A stretch of 13,911 nt of DNA from Candidatus Omnitrophota bacterium (GTDB lineage: Bacteria > Ratteibacteria > UBA8468 > B48-G9 > JAFGKM01), in contig JAMWCA010000021.1 of NCBI GenBank assembly GCA_023819545.1, positions 1-13,911 on the forward strand, read 5' to 3'. The notes under the pieces were generated by a model that worked only from the letters and a program-made list of their open reading frames with translations, was not told the DNA's origin and did not search any database. Shown piece by piece: positions 1 to 7,176 of this stretch. The position numbers were made by a program, and so were the translations under genes. Position 1 is the first letter of the stretch, and every line of letters starts with the position of its first letter.

Positions 1-1262
1 AAATTGGTGTGATTGGATTAGGATATGTAGGTTTACCACTTGTAATTAGATTTGTTGAAAGTGGATTTAAAGTAATTGGATTTGATATAGACCTTGAAAA
101 AGTAGAAAAATTGAAAAAAGGGATTTCATATATTAATTATATACCCAATAGCAAAATAAAAGAAATTTTAACAAATTTTGAACCAACAGTTGATATGACA
201 AGATTAAAAGATGCTGATGCAATTTTAATATGTGTTCCAACTCCACTTAATCCTTTTAGAGAACCTGATTTAACTTATCTATATAAGACAGCCGATGATA
301 TATATGAAAATTTAAGAGAAGAACATATAATTTCACTTGAATCAACTACATATCCAGGAACTACAAGAGAAATATATCTTTCAAAATTTGAAAATAAAGG
401 GTTAAAAGTTGGTGAAGATTTCTTTTTGATATATTCTCCAGAAAGAGAAGACCCAGGAAATCCAAAATACAAAACAAAAGACATTCCAAAAGTTGTTGGA
501 GGTATTACAGAAAATTGTAGAAAAATTGGAACAGTTTTATATTCACAAGTAGTTAATCAAGTAGTTCCTGTTTCCTCTACTGAAGTAGCAGAAGCAACAA
601 AACTTCTTGAAAATATATATAGGGCTGTGAATATAGCACTTGTAAATGAATTAAAAATGCTTTTTGAAAGAATGGGAATTGATATATGGGAAGTTATAGA
701 AGCATCAAAAACAAAACCATTCGGATTTCAACCTTTTTACCCAGGACCTGGACTTGGAGGTCATTGTATACCAATTGACCCATTTTATCTCACATGGGTT
801 GCTAAAAAATACGATTTTACAACAAGATTTATAGAACTTGCAGGAGAAATAAACACTATGATGCCTTATTATGTTGTTGAAAAATGTATAGAAGGGTTAA
901 ATATGCAAGGAAAATCAATAAAAGGAAGCAAAATTTTAATAGTTGGTATTGCCTATAAAAAAGATGTTGATGATATTAGAGAATCTCCTGCTTTCAAAAT
1001 TATAAAAATTCTTGAGAAGAAAAATGTTGAGAGAATAGATTATTATGACCCTTATGTGAAAGAGGTTAGAAAAACAAGACAATATCCAAAATCAATTTCT
1101 TCTATAAAATTTTCCCCAGAAAAATTAAAAATTTATGACCTTGCAATTATAGTAACTGACCATTCTAATATTGATTATCAAACTCTTTATGAAAATATTC
1201 CTCTTATTATTGATACAAGAAATGTATATAAAGGAAAGTTTCCAAAAGTTATAAAAGCATAA
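1..1262 (+). CDS. Nucleotide-sugar dehydrogenase, UDP-GlcNAc 6-dehydrogenase type (WbpA-like), 5' partial
   Basis: Likely performs the NAD-dependent two-step oxidation of a UDP-amino sugar, most likely UDP-GlcNAc, at C6 to the uronic acid, supplying surface polysaccharide synthesis in the cytoplasm. The reading frame is open to the left edge (frame starts at base 3, visible as IGVIGLGYVG), so the true start lies outside and the GTG at 9 is internal. Visible in order: Rossmann motif GLGYVG; central helical domain with ENIYRAVNIALVNE; catalytic-cysteine motif GGHCIPIDPFY (Cys about residue 253 counted from base 9, Asp four residues later); and a C-terminal UDP-binding domain with YKKDVDDIRESPA. 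The PFGFQPFYPGPGLGGHC stretch is closer to WbpA/UDP-GlcNAc dehydrogenases than to UDP-glucose dehydrogenases. Substrate assignment is by family resemblance; UDP-ManNAc dehydrogenase is the main alternative. The next gene has its own promoter. Confidence 0.88.
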   Translation, partial: IGVIGLGYVGLPLVIRFVESGFKVIGFDIDLEKVEKLKKGISYINYIPNSKIKEILTNFEPTVDMTRLKDADAILICVPTPLNPFREPDLTYLYKTADDIYENLREEHIISLESTTYPGTTREIYLSKFENKGLKVGEDFFLIYSPEREDPGNPKYKTKDIPKVVGGITENCRKIGTVLYSQVVNQVVPVSSTEVAEATKLLENIYRAVNIALVNELKMLFERMGIDIWEVIEASKTKPFGFQPFYPGPGLGGHCIPIDPFYLTWVAKKYDFTTRFIELAGEINTMMPYYVVEKCIEGLNMQGKSIKGSKILIVGIAYKKDVDDIRESPAFKIIKILEKKNVERIDYYDPYVKEVRKTRQYPKSISSIKFSPEKLKIYDLAIIVTDHSNIDYQTLYENIPLIIDTRNVYKGKFPKVIKA

Positions 1263-1280
1263 AATCTTTTCTTTTGAAAA

Positions 1281-1308
1281 TTGACTAAAAAGAGGAAAAG
1301 AGTATAAT
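1281..1308 (+). promoter_or_regulatory. Sigma70-type promoter for gerMN-rpmE-prfA
   Basis: A -35 box TTGACT (1281-1286) and a perfect -10 box TATAAT (1303-1308) are separated by 16 bp in the 59-base gap after the dehydrogenase. A transcription start about 7 bases beyond the -10 would fall near 1315, leaving only about 7 bases before the ATG at 1322. No Shine-Dalgarno sequence is visible there, so the mRNA may be leaderless or nearly so. This is inferred from consensus matching only. Confidence 0.72.
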
Positions 1309-1321
1309 TATAATTTAACTT

Positions 1322-1888
1322 ATGGGAAAAAAAGAAAAAATTATTATATATATTTTGCTTTCAATTTTTATTATATTGTTTTTTGCTTTAGGATTCTGGG
1401 GAATTAGCGAGAAATTTACAGAGCAAACAAGTGTATATATTTTTTTAATCCGACAGGAAAATAATAAAATTATTGTTGAGCCAGTAAAAAGAAAGATTAA
1501 ATATTATAATAAGATTGAAAAAAGAATAGAAAATACAATGAAAGAACTAATAAAAGGTCCGACAGAAGATGAAAAGGAAAAAGGTTTTTATACTTGTTTA
1601 AATGGAAATACAAAAATTTTAAATTTAAATATAGAAGGAGATACTTTAAATTTAAATTTTTCAAAAGAAGTAGAAGAAGGTGGTGGAACATTGTTAATGG
1701 AAGCAAGAATTGCCCAAATTGTCTGCACTGCAACTCAGTTTCCTGGAATACAAAAAGTAAGATTTTTAATTGAAGGAGAACCTAAAAAATATTTTAGTGG
1801 AGAAGGTATAACAATAATAGAAAAACCAGTTAGTAGAGAAGATTTAAAAGAATTTAATATAGAAATAACAGAGGAGGGAAAAATATGA
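1322..1888 (+). CDS. Membrane-anchored GerMN-domain protein
   Basis: The 188-residue protein has a short Lys-rich N-terminus, one hydrophobic anchor at about residues 7-27, then an extracytoplasmic domain. Residues about 38-165 resemble the GerMN domain first named from Bacillus GerM: a KELIKGP motif (74-80), a strand pattern around NLNIEGDTLNLNFSKEV, then a helix ending in TATQFPGIQKVRFLIEG (136-152). GerMN domains occur widely in non-sporulating bacteria, often in envelope proteins, and no enzymatic activity is established, so the domain does not imply sporulation. There is no lipobox cysteine at the end of the hydrophobic segment, so I read it as a membrane anchor rather than a lipoprotein signal. 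Its stop overlaps the rpmE start (ATGA), so it is co-translated with ribosomal genes. No Shine-Dalgarno precedes its ATG. The domain call is good; the role is unknown. Confidence 0.78.
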   Translation: MGKKEKIIIYILLSIFIILFFALGFWGISEKFTEQTSVYIFLIRQENNKIIVEPVKRKIKYYNKIEKRIENTMKELIKGPTEDEKEKGFYTCLNGNTKILNLNIEGDTLNLNFSKEVEEGGGTLLMEARIAQIVCTATQFPGIQKVRFLIEGEPKKYFSGEGITIIEKPVSREDLKEFNIEITEEGKI

Positions 1889-2082
1889 AAAAAGGAATAC
1901 ATCCTGACTACAGAGAATCAACGATAGTTTGTGCATGTGGAAATATTGTAAAAACAAGGTCAACAAAACCAGAAATCAAAGTTGAAATTTGTAATAAATG
2001 TCATCCTTATTTTACAGGAAAACAAAAATTTGTTGACAGTACAGGAAGAGTAGAAAAATTTTTAAAGAAGTATGATAAATGA
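1885..2082 (+). CDS. rpmE: Large-subunit ribosomal protein bL31, zinc-binding form
   Basis: A 65-residue component of the 50S subunit that helps bridge it to the 30S head. The start MKKGIHPDY, the central CACGN and the NKCHPYFTGKQKFVDSTGRVEKF segment are diagnostic. Cys16, Cys18, Cys36 and Cys39 form the complete C4 zinc ribbon, making this the C+ paralogue type rather than the zinc-independent form. A strong GGAGG (1873-1877) lies 7 bases before the ATG, inside the end of the GerMN gene, and the two genes overlap by 4 bases. The 3' end overlaps the prfA start by 11 bases. In many bacteria rpmE directly precedes prfA, as here. Zinc-dependent regulation is possible for the family, but no Zur-like operator is visible. 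Confidence 0.97.
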   Translation: MKKGIHPDYRESTIVCACGNIVKTRSTKPEIKVEICNKCHPYFTGKQKFVDSTGRVEKFLKKYDK

Positions 2083-3133
2083 AATAATTAAAGAAATAGA
2101 AAAAGATTATAAAAATTGTCTTGATTATTTATTACAGGAGAAAAAAGAACCCGAAAAATTTAAAGAAATTTTAAAAAAGATTAGTTTTTATGAAGAGATA
2201 TTAAAACTTAAAAAAGAATACGATAGGATTTTAGAAAAAATAAGGGAAGACGAATCTATTATAAAAGGGAATGAACAGGAATTGAAAGAAATTGCAAAAG
2301 AAGAACTTAATTTTCTAACTAAAGAAAAAGTTAGAATAGAAAAAGAAATAGAAAAACTTTTAAATCCCCAAAGTGATATTGACAATAAAAATGCTATAGT
2401 AGAAATAAGAGCAGGTATAGGTGGAGAGGAGGCATGTTTATTTGTTGCTGATCTCTTTCGTATGTACTTGAAATATTGTGAAAAAAATAATTATGAGATT
2501 GAAATTTTAAATTCTCACCCTTCTGAACTTGGTGGATTTAAAGAAATAATTTTTTATGTTAAAGGGAATAAAGTTTATGGTAATTTAAAATATGAAGGAG
2601 GTGTTCATAGAGTACAGAGAGTTCCAAAAACAGAAAGTTATGGAAGAATTCACACATCTGCAGCAACCGTGGTAGTCCTCCCTGAAATAGAAGATAAAGA
2701 AATTAAAATTAACCCTGATGACTTAAAGATAGAAACATTTAGAGCAAGTGGTCATGGTGGTCAACATGTAAATAAGACATCCTCGGCAGTAAGAATAACA
2801 CATATTCCTACAGGTATAACTGTAAGTTGTCAGGACGACCGCTCTCAAATAAAAAATAGAGAAAGAGCAATGAAAATTTTAAGAGCGAGATTACAAGACC
2901 TTTATGAAAAAGAAAAAAAAGAAAAAATAGATACTCAGAGAAAAAATCTTGTAAAAACAGGAGACAGAAGTGAAAAAATTAGGACATATAATTTCCCCCA
3001 AAACAGATTAACTGATCATAGAATAAATTATACAAGTTATAATCTTGATAAAATAATGGATGGAGAAATAGAGGAATTGATTGAACAATTAAGAAAAAAC
3101 TTGGAAGAAAAAACTTCTATAAAAGCAAAATGA
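2072..3133 (+). CDS. prfA: Peptide chain release factor 1 (RF1)
   Basis: Class I release factor recognising UAA and UAG in the ribosomal A site and triggering peptidyl-tRNA hydrolysis. At 353 residues it is of normal length. In order: an N-terminal helical coiled-coil domain (about 1-100), the stop-codon recognition domain with the tripeptide PKT (185-187, the PxT of RF1, where RF2 has SPF) in the block VHRVQRVPKTESYGRIHTS, and the catalytic loop GHGGQHVN with GGQ at 229-231. The glutamine is the substrate of PrmC, encoded further downstream. The ATG at 2072 overlaps the end of rpmE by 11 bases; there is only a weak purine run (AAGAAG) before it, so translational coupling to rpmE is likely. 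A new promoter begins on the base after its stop. Confidence 0.97.
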   Translation: MINEIIKEIEKDYKNCLDYLLQEKKEPEKFKEILKKISFYEEILKLKKEYDRILEKIREDESIIKGNEQELKEIAKEELNFLTKEKVRIEKEIEKLLNPQSDIDNKNAIVEIRAGIGGEEACLFVADLFRMYLKYCEKNNYEIEILNSHPSELGGFKEIIFYVKGNKVYGNLKYEGGVHRVQRVPKTESYGRIHTSAATVVVLPEIEDKEIKINPDDLKIETFRASGHGGQHVNKTSSAVRITHIPTGITVSCQDDRSQIKNRERAMKILRARLQDLYEKEKKEKIDTQRKNLVKTGDRSEKIRTYNFPQNRLTDHRINYTSYNLDKIMDGEIEELIEQLRKNLEEKTSIKAK

Positions 3134-3162
3134 TTGACATTTTTTAACTTTTAAGGTAATAT
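3134..3162 (+). promoter_or_regulatory. Sigma70-type promoter for the TPR/HEAT gene
   Basis: A perfect -35 TTGACA (3134-3139) starts immediately after the prfA stop codon. A -10-like TAATAT (3157-3162) follows after an ideal 17 bp spacer. The expected transcription start near 3169 would put the Shine-Dalgarno GGGAGGG almost at the mRNA 5' end. It would give the downstream genes, including prmC and possibly murA onward, transcription independent of the ribosomal genes. No terminator hairpin is visible between prfA and this promoter, so read-through is also likely. Confidence 0.68.
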
Positions 3163-3170
3163 TTGACAAA

Positions 3171-3177
3171 GGGAGGG
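3171..3177 (+). promoter_or_regulatory. Shine-Dalgarno that fixes the start of the TPR/HEAT gene
   Basis: GGGAGGG sits 3 bases before the ATG at 3181 (4 bases if the GGAGG core is counted). An in-frame TTG at 3163 would lie upstream of this site and upstream of the predicted transcription start, and it would add six residues before the Lys-rich signal-peptide start. The ATG at 3181 is therefore the right start. Confidence 0.8.
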
Positions 3178-3180
3178 AAA

Positions 3181-5016
3181 ATGAAAAAGAAAATCTTAAT
3201 AAATTTAATTATAATAACTCTTTTATCCTTTGGCAAAGAATCTAAAGATTTTATTAATGAAGGGATTGTTTATTTAAAAGCAGAAGAATATGAAAAAGCA
3301 ATAAATATTTTTGAAAAAATAAGTAAAACTTCTTCAGAAAATTCTGATGTTTATTATTATCTTGGAGAGGCATATTTTAGAAAAGGAGAAACAGACAAAG
3401 CAATTTCAAATTTACAGAAAGCAATAAATATTAATCCTCAAAATTTTTCTTATTATTACACTCTTGCTTTAGTATATTTATCTCAAAATAAAAAAAATGA
3501 AGCTATTGATACATTAAATAAAATTATAAGTATTTCGCCTTTGTCTTTTTACGGGAAAAACGCTCAAAGGTTAAAAGATGAAATTGAAAAATCTGAAAAA
3601 GAAATTCAAATTGCAAAAAAATGGGAACAACTTAAAATAGAAGAAGAAAAAAAGAAAGAAGAAGAAAAAAAGAAAATAGAAAAAACAACTCGAGGGACAG
3701 AAACTCTTGAAGGCCAAAATTTTTTACCTCCTGAAATGCAACGAACTGTTGGAATACCAGAGTTAGAAAAAAGTTTAATACCAATATCTACCCTTGTAAA
3801 AAGAATTAAATTTGGAATTGAAGAAGTAAGAAGAAAAGCATCTAATGAAATAATTGCATATTCATCATCAGAAGTAGAAAGTGTTATAGATGAAATCCTT
3901 TCTATCATTGAAAATACTGACCAACCTGAAATAAAAAGAAATTTATTAGTTGCTGCTGGAAAAGTTCACAAGGATGAGGTAATAGATATGCTTTTGAAAA
4001 CTTTAAAAGATGAAAAAGAATTATTTGAAATAAGAATTGTTGCTCTTGATATTATCAGTAATATAAAATCGGAAAAAGTAGTTGATGAGTTAAGAGATGC
4101 ACTTAATGGAATGGTTAGTAAAAGGGAAAGAGAAAGAGAAGAAGCGAGAAGAAGTATACAAGATATAAATCAAAAATTAGATGACCTAATTGCAAGAAAA
4201 ATTGTTTTAAACAGTGAAATACAGAATTTAAATAATAGAATTTCTCAGATAGATAACCAACTTAGTGTTTTCCCTGAAGAATTTCAATTTCCCCAAGGTG
4301 CACCTGGAACAACTCCTGGTGGAAGAAAACCATTGACTGATAAAGAAACAAAAAAATTACTTGAAGAAAAAAGAACAATAGAAGAAAAAATTAAAACAAA
4401 TAATGAAGAAATTGAAAAAATAAATAAAGAAATTGAAAATTTAACTGCTAAAAAGAGAAAATATGAGGAATTACTTGAATTAAGAAAAGTAAAAATAGAC
4501 ATTTCAGGAATTGGAGCTTCAGCAATAGTTATAAAAGAGGAAGAACAAGTTGGTATACCTGGTGAATTTAGATTTCCATCTCCTGAATTTTCTTATTCTC
4601 AAAGAGAAACTGATGAACAAAAAAATGAAATTATTTTTGCTGTAAAACTTATAAATGCTCTTGCGAATTTAAAAGATAAAAATTCATTATCAATAATAAA
4701 GAAAGCGTGGAGAGAATTTGGTGTCCCTGGGTTAAGAATTTACTATTACATCGCTCTTGGAAAACTTGGAGAATATAGAAGCATTGATTTAATGATTTCA
4801 AGATTAAAAGAAAACTATCCTCAAGGAAATCGAGAAGAAGAAATTTATATAAGAACAAATATTATTGAGGTCCTTGGAGAATACCTGAAGCAAAATTATG
4901 ACGAAGGGATAAAGGGACTTATTGAATATTTAAGCGAAGAAGGAGAGTATCCATTAATTAAAAATACTGCTAAAAAAATCATATCTTCTCTTTCAAAAGA
5001 AAATGTAGTAAACTAA
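3181..5016 (+). CDS. Exported TPR / HEAT-like / coiled-coil protein of unknown function
   Basis: A 611-residue protein of no recognised family, with readable architecture. Residues 1-18 look like a signal peptide (three lysines, then a hydrophobic Ile/Leu run to LLSFG) without a lipobox Cys. About 20-122 are three TPR units, for example AEEYEKAINIFEKI and YYYLGEAYFRKGETDKAISN. About 137-168 is a highly charged E/K helix. About 195-310 are HEAT-like helical repeats (IKRNLLVAAGKVHKDEVIDM). About 312-362 and 387-436 are two roughly equal coiled-coil helices joined by a Pro/Gly loop, suggesting a helical hairpin. About 480-605 are further HEAT-like helices. The short phrases PEEFQFP and PGEFRFP bracket the second helix. 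This looks like a periplasmic protein-protein scaffold. It has its own promoter and sits between prfA and prmC, which are usually adjacent. It ends 7 bases before prmC. Domain reading is moderate to good; function is unknown. Confidence 0.85.
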   Translation: MKKKILINLIIITLLSFGKESKDFINEGIVYLKAEEYEKAINIFEKISKTSSENSDVYYYLGEAYFRKGETDKAISNLQKAININPQNFSYYYTLALVYLSQNKKNEAIDTLNKIISISPLSFYGKNAQRLKDEIEKSEKEIQIAKKWEQLKIEEEKKKEEEKKKIEKTTRGTETLEGQNFLPPEMQRTVGIPELEKSLIPISTLVKRIKFGIEEVRRKASNEIIAYSSSEVESVIDEILSIIENTDQPEIKRNLLVAAGKVHKDEVIDMLLKTLKDEKELFEIRIVALDIISNIKSEKVVDELRDALNGMVSKREREREEARRSIQDINQKLDDLIARKIVLNSEIQNLNNRISQIDNQLSVFPEEFQFPQGAPGTTPGGRKPLTDKETKKLLEEKRTIEEKIKTNNEEIEKINKEIENLTAKKRKYEELLELRKVKIDISGIGASAIVIKEEEQVGIPGEFRFPSPEFSYSQRETDEQKNEIIFAVKLINALANLKDKNSLSIIKKAWREFGVPGLRIYYYIALGKLGEYRSIDLMISRLKENYPQGNREEEIYIRTNIIEVLGEYLKQNYDEGIKGLIEYLSEEGEYPLIKNTAKKIISSLSKENVVN

Positions 5017-5023
5017 TAAAAAT

Positions 5024-5866
5024 GTGAATTTAAAAGACCTTTTAAAATCAATAAAAAATGAATTTCAAAAATATAATTTAGATTCTCCTTGCTTAGAAGC
5101 AGAAATAATTATTTCTGAAGTTCTTGAAATAGAAAGATATAAAATTTATGTAGAGAATATAGAGATCTCAGAAAGTAAATATAAAAAAATAAAAGAATTA
5201 GTTGAAAAAAGGAAAAAAAGAATTCCTTTACAATATCTAATAAAAAAAGTTCATTTCTATGATTGTGAATTTAAAATAGAAAAAGGTGTTTTTATTCCAA
5301 GACCAGAAACAGAATTGCTTGTTGAAAAGACAATTGACATTTACAGACAATATTTTTATCCCAAAAAAGTAAAAATTCTTGATATAGGAACTGGAATTGG
5401 AAATATTTCTATTGCACTTGCTAAAAATATTGAAAATTGTGAAGTTATAGGAGTTGATATATCTAAAAAAAGTTTAAGAATTGCTTACGAAAACTTAATT
5501 TTAAATAAATTGGAAAAAAAGGTAAAATTTTTACTTTCTGATATTTATGAAAATATAGATGATAAATTTGAATTAATTGTTAGCAATCCACCTTATATAA
5601 AAGAAGAACAATTTGAAAAACTTCCAGAAGAAGTAAAAAAAGAACCTAAAAAGGCACTTATTGCTGGGAAAGATGGACTTAAAATAATTAAAAAAATTCT
5701 AAAAGATGTGAGTTATTATCTTAAAAAAAATGGTTTTTTAATTATTGAAATAGGAAATAATCAGATTAAAGAAATAAAAAAAATTATTCCAAAAGGGTTA
5801 TATCTTCTTGAAGTTAAAAAGGACTTATCATCTTTTGATAGAATAATGGTCTTTAAAAAAATTTAA
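5024..5866 (+). CDS. prmC: Release factor glutamine N5-methyltransferase
   Basis: SAM-dependent methyltransferase that modifies the glutamine of the GGQ motif in release factors, raising termination efficiency; its substrate RF1 is encoded just upstream. At 280 residues it has normal length. An N-terminal helical substrate-recognition domain contains RIPLQYL (66-72) and the family signature IPRPETELLV (91-100). The Rossmann fold follows, with SAM motif I DIGTGIG (120-126), acidic DIS at 145-147, and the catalytic NPPY (188-191) in IVSNPPYIKEEQ. The start is a GTG at 5024; the overlapping ATG at 5022 meets a stop at once, and no later ATG keeps the whole N-terminal domain. No clear Shine-Dalgarno is seen, so translation may be weak or coupled to the gene ending 7 bases before. 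Confidence 0.95.
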   Translation: MNLKDLLKSIKNEFQKYNLDSPCLEAEIIISEVLEIERYKIYVENIEISESKYKKIKELVEKRKKRIPLQYLIKKVHFYDCEFKIEKGVFIPRPETELLVEKTIDIYRQYFYPKKVKILDIGTGIGNISIALAKNIENCEVIGVDISKKSLRIAYENLILNKLEKKVKFLLSDIYENIDDKFELIVSNPPYIKEEQFEKLPEEVKKEPKKALIAGKDGLKIIKKILKDVSYYLKKNGFLIIEIGNNQIKEIKKIIPKGLYLLEVKKDLSSFDRIMVFKKI

Positions 5867-5909
5867 GATGATGTAAAATAATATATCTAATTTATAAAAA
5901 AGGAGAGAG

Positions 5910-7175
5910 ATGGAAAAATTTATTATTGAAGGTGGAACAAAACTTGAAGGAGAAATAGAAATATCAGGTTCTAAAAATGCTTCTCTTCCTATAATTGCGG
6001 CAAGCATAATGTGTGAAGGAAAAACTGTGTTGCACAATGTTCCTGATTTAAAAGACATCCAAACTATGATAAAAATTTTAAACTTTATGGGAGTAAAGAC
6101 AAAGTTTGAAAATAATACGCTTGAAATTGACCCATCAGGTATTTATCAGTTTACTGCTCCATATGAATTTGTGAGCACAATGAGAGGGTCAATCTGTCTT
6201 TTAGGTCCTTTACTTGCGAAATATAAAAAAGCGAGATTTTCAATGCCTGGTGGATGTGTAATAGGGCCAAGACCAATTGATTTGCATGTTAAGGGATTAA
6301 AAAAACTCGGGGTTCAAATAGAAAACGAAGAGGGATATATAGTTGGTAAAGCAGATAATCTTAAAGGAAATGATATTTTTCTTGGTGGAAGTTTTGGTTC
6401 AAGTGTGCTTGCTACAGCAAATGTTATGTGTGCAGCTGTTTTAGCACAAGGAGAGACAACTATTGAATATGCTGCCTGCGAGCCTGAAATAGTAGACCTT
6501 GCAAACTTTTTAAAAAAGGCAGGAGCAAAAATTTATGGAGAAGGTTCTCATCTCATAAAAATTAAAGGTGTTAAAAAGTTAAAAGGAGTTGAATATAAAA
6601 TTATACCTGATAGAATAGAAGGAGGGACATATATATTGGCTGGATATATTACAAAAAGTAAAATAAGGGTTAACGGTATTATTCCCCAACATCTTTTTTC
6701 TCTTTTTGATAAAATTGAGGAATGTGGACTTAAAATTATTTATGGAAATAATTTTGCTGAAACAATCCCAAATGATAAATGGAAAGCAACTGAGATTACG
6801 ACATTACCATTTCCTGGTTTTCCAACTGACCTACAGGCACAAATGATGAGTTTTTTATCACTTGCAGATGGAATAAGTATAATAACAGAAAAAGTTTTTC
6901 CAGAAAGATTTATTCATGTTGGGGAGTTAAATCGTCTTGGTGCTGACATAACTCTTGACGGTTCAAAAGCAATAATAAAGGGGGTTAAATTATTAAAAGG
7001 GACAAAAGTAATGGCTTCTGATTTAAGAGCAAGTGCTGCATTAGTTCTTGCAGCCCTTACTGCTGAAGGGATTACAGAAATTTCAAGAATATATCATCTT
7101 GACAGAGGATATGAAAAATTTGAAAAGAAATTAAATCAACTTGGAGCAAAAATTAAAAGAGTCAGGGAGGAATAA
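5910..7175 (+). CDS. murA: UDP-N-acetylglucosamine 1-carboxyvinyltransferase
   Basis: Catalyses the first committed step of peptidoglycan synthesis in the cytoplasm, transferring enolpyruvate from phosphoenolpyruvate to UDP-GlcNAc. At 421 residues it matches the family. Visible: the N-terminal SGSKNASLPI with the conserved Lys22-Asn23 pair, the active-site loop MPGGCVIGPRPIDLH with catalytic Cys116, PFPGFPTDLQAQMM containing the conserved Asp, ERFIHVGELNRLGADI, and DLRASAALVLAAL. Cys116 is the residue alkylated by fosfomycin; the Asp variant found in intrinsically resistant organisms is absent. AAGGAG (5900-5905) lies 4 bases before the ATG. The 43 bases before the gene carry no convincing promoter, so it probably shares the upstream transcript. 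The dapB start follows the murA stop after one base, linking first-step and diaminopimelate synthesis. Confidence 0.97.
   Translation: MEKFIIEGGTKLEGEIEISGSKNASLPIIAASIMCEGKTVLHNVPDLKDIQTMIKILNFMGVKTKFENNTLEIDPSGIYQFTAPYEFVSTMRGSICLLGPLLAKYKKARFSMPGGCVIGPRPIDLHVKGLKKLGVQIENEEGYIVGKADNLKGNDIFLGGSFGSSVLATANVMCAAVLAQGETTIEYAACEPEIVDLANFLKKAGAKIYGEGSHLIKIKGVKKLKGVEYKIIPDRIEGGTYILAGYITKSKIRVNGIIPQHLFSLFDKIEECGLKIIYGNNFAETIPNDKWKATEITTLPFPGFPTDLQAQMMSFLSLADGISIITEKVFPERFIHVGELNRLGADITLDGSKAIIKGVKLLKGTKVMASDLRASAALVLAALTAEGITEISRIYHLDRGYEKFEKKLNQLGAKIKRVREE
7166..7170 (+). promoter_or_regulatory. Shine-Dalgarno that fixes the dapB start
   Basis: A perfect GGAGG inside the last codons of murA sits 6 bases before the ATG at 7177. 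The longer in-frame possibility at 7141 would lie within murA, upstream of this site, and add 12 residues (beginning MEQKLKESG) before the strand that starts every DapB Rossmann fold. The later start is preferred. Confidence 0.85.
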
Positions 7176-7176
7176 A

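Noticed and set aside
1262..1302. Imperfect T-rich/A-rich inverted repeat after the dehydrogenase as a terminator
   Set aside because: The stem would be almost all A-T with mismatches, no T tract follows it on the + strand, and the area is better explained by the promoter.
3163..3180. TTG start for the TPR/HEAT gene giving six extra residues
   Set aside because: It lies upstream of the GGGAGGG Shine-Dalgarno and of the predicted transcription start; the ATG at 3181 begins a proper signal peptide.
3606..3908. Long antisense open frames, such as the one opposite the TPR/HEAT gene
   Set aside because: They lie wholly within well-supported genes, have low-complexity Ser/Phe- or Leu/Tyr-rich translations typical of AT-rich antisense frames, and lack ribosome-binding sites.
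5835..5884. Possible promoter for murA (TTGATA at 5835, TAATAT at 5879)
   Set aside because: The spacing of 38 bp is wrong, and no other -35 fits the TAATAT box; in such A/T-rich DNA single boxes occur by chance.
5910..7175. Intrinsic fosfomycin resistance through an altered MurA active-site residue
   Set aside because: The active-site residue is the normal Cys116, not Asp.
7141..7176. Longer dapB start inside murA
   Set aside because: It precedes the GGAGG site at 7166-7170 and adds residues not expected before the DapB Rossmann strand; the ATG at 7177 is better.
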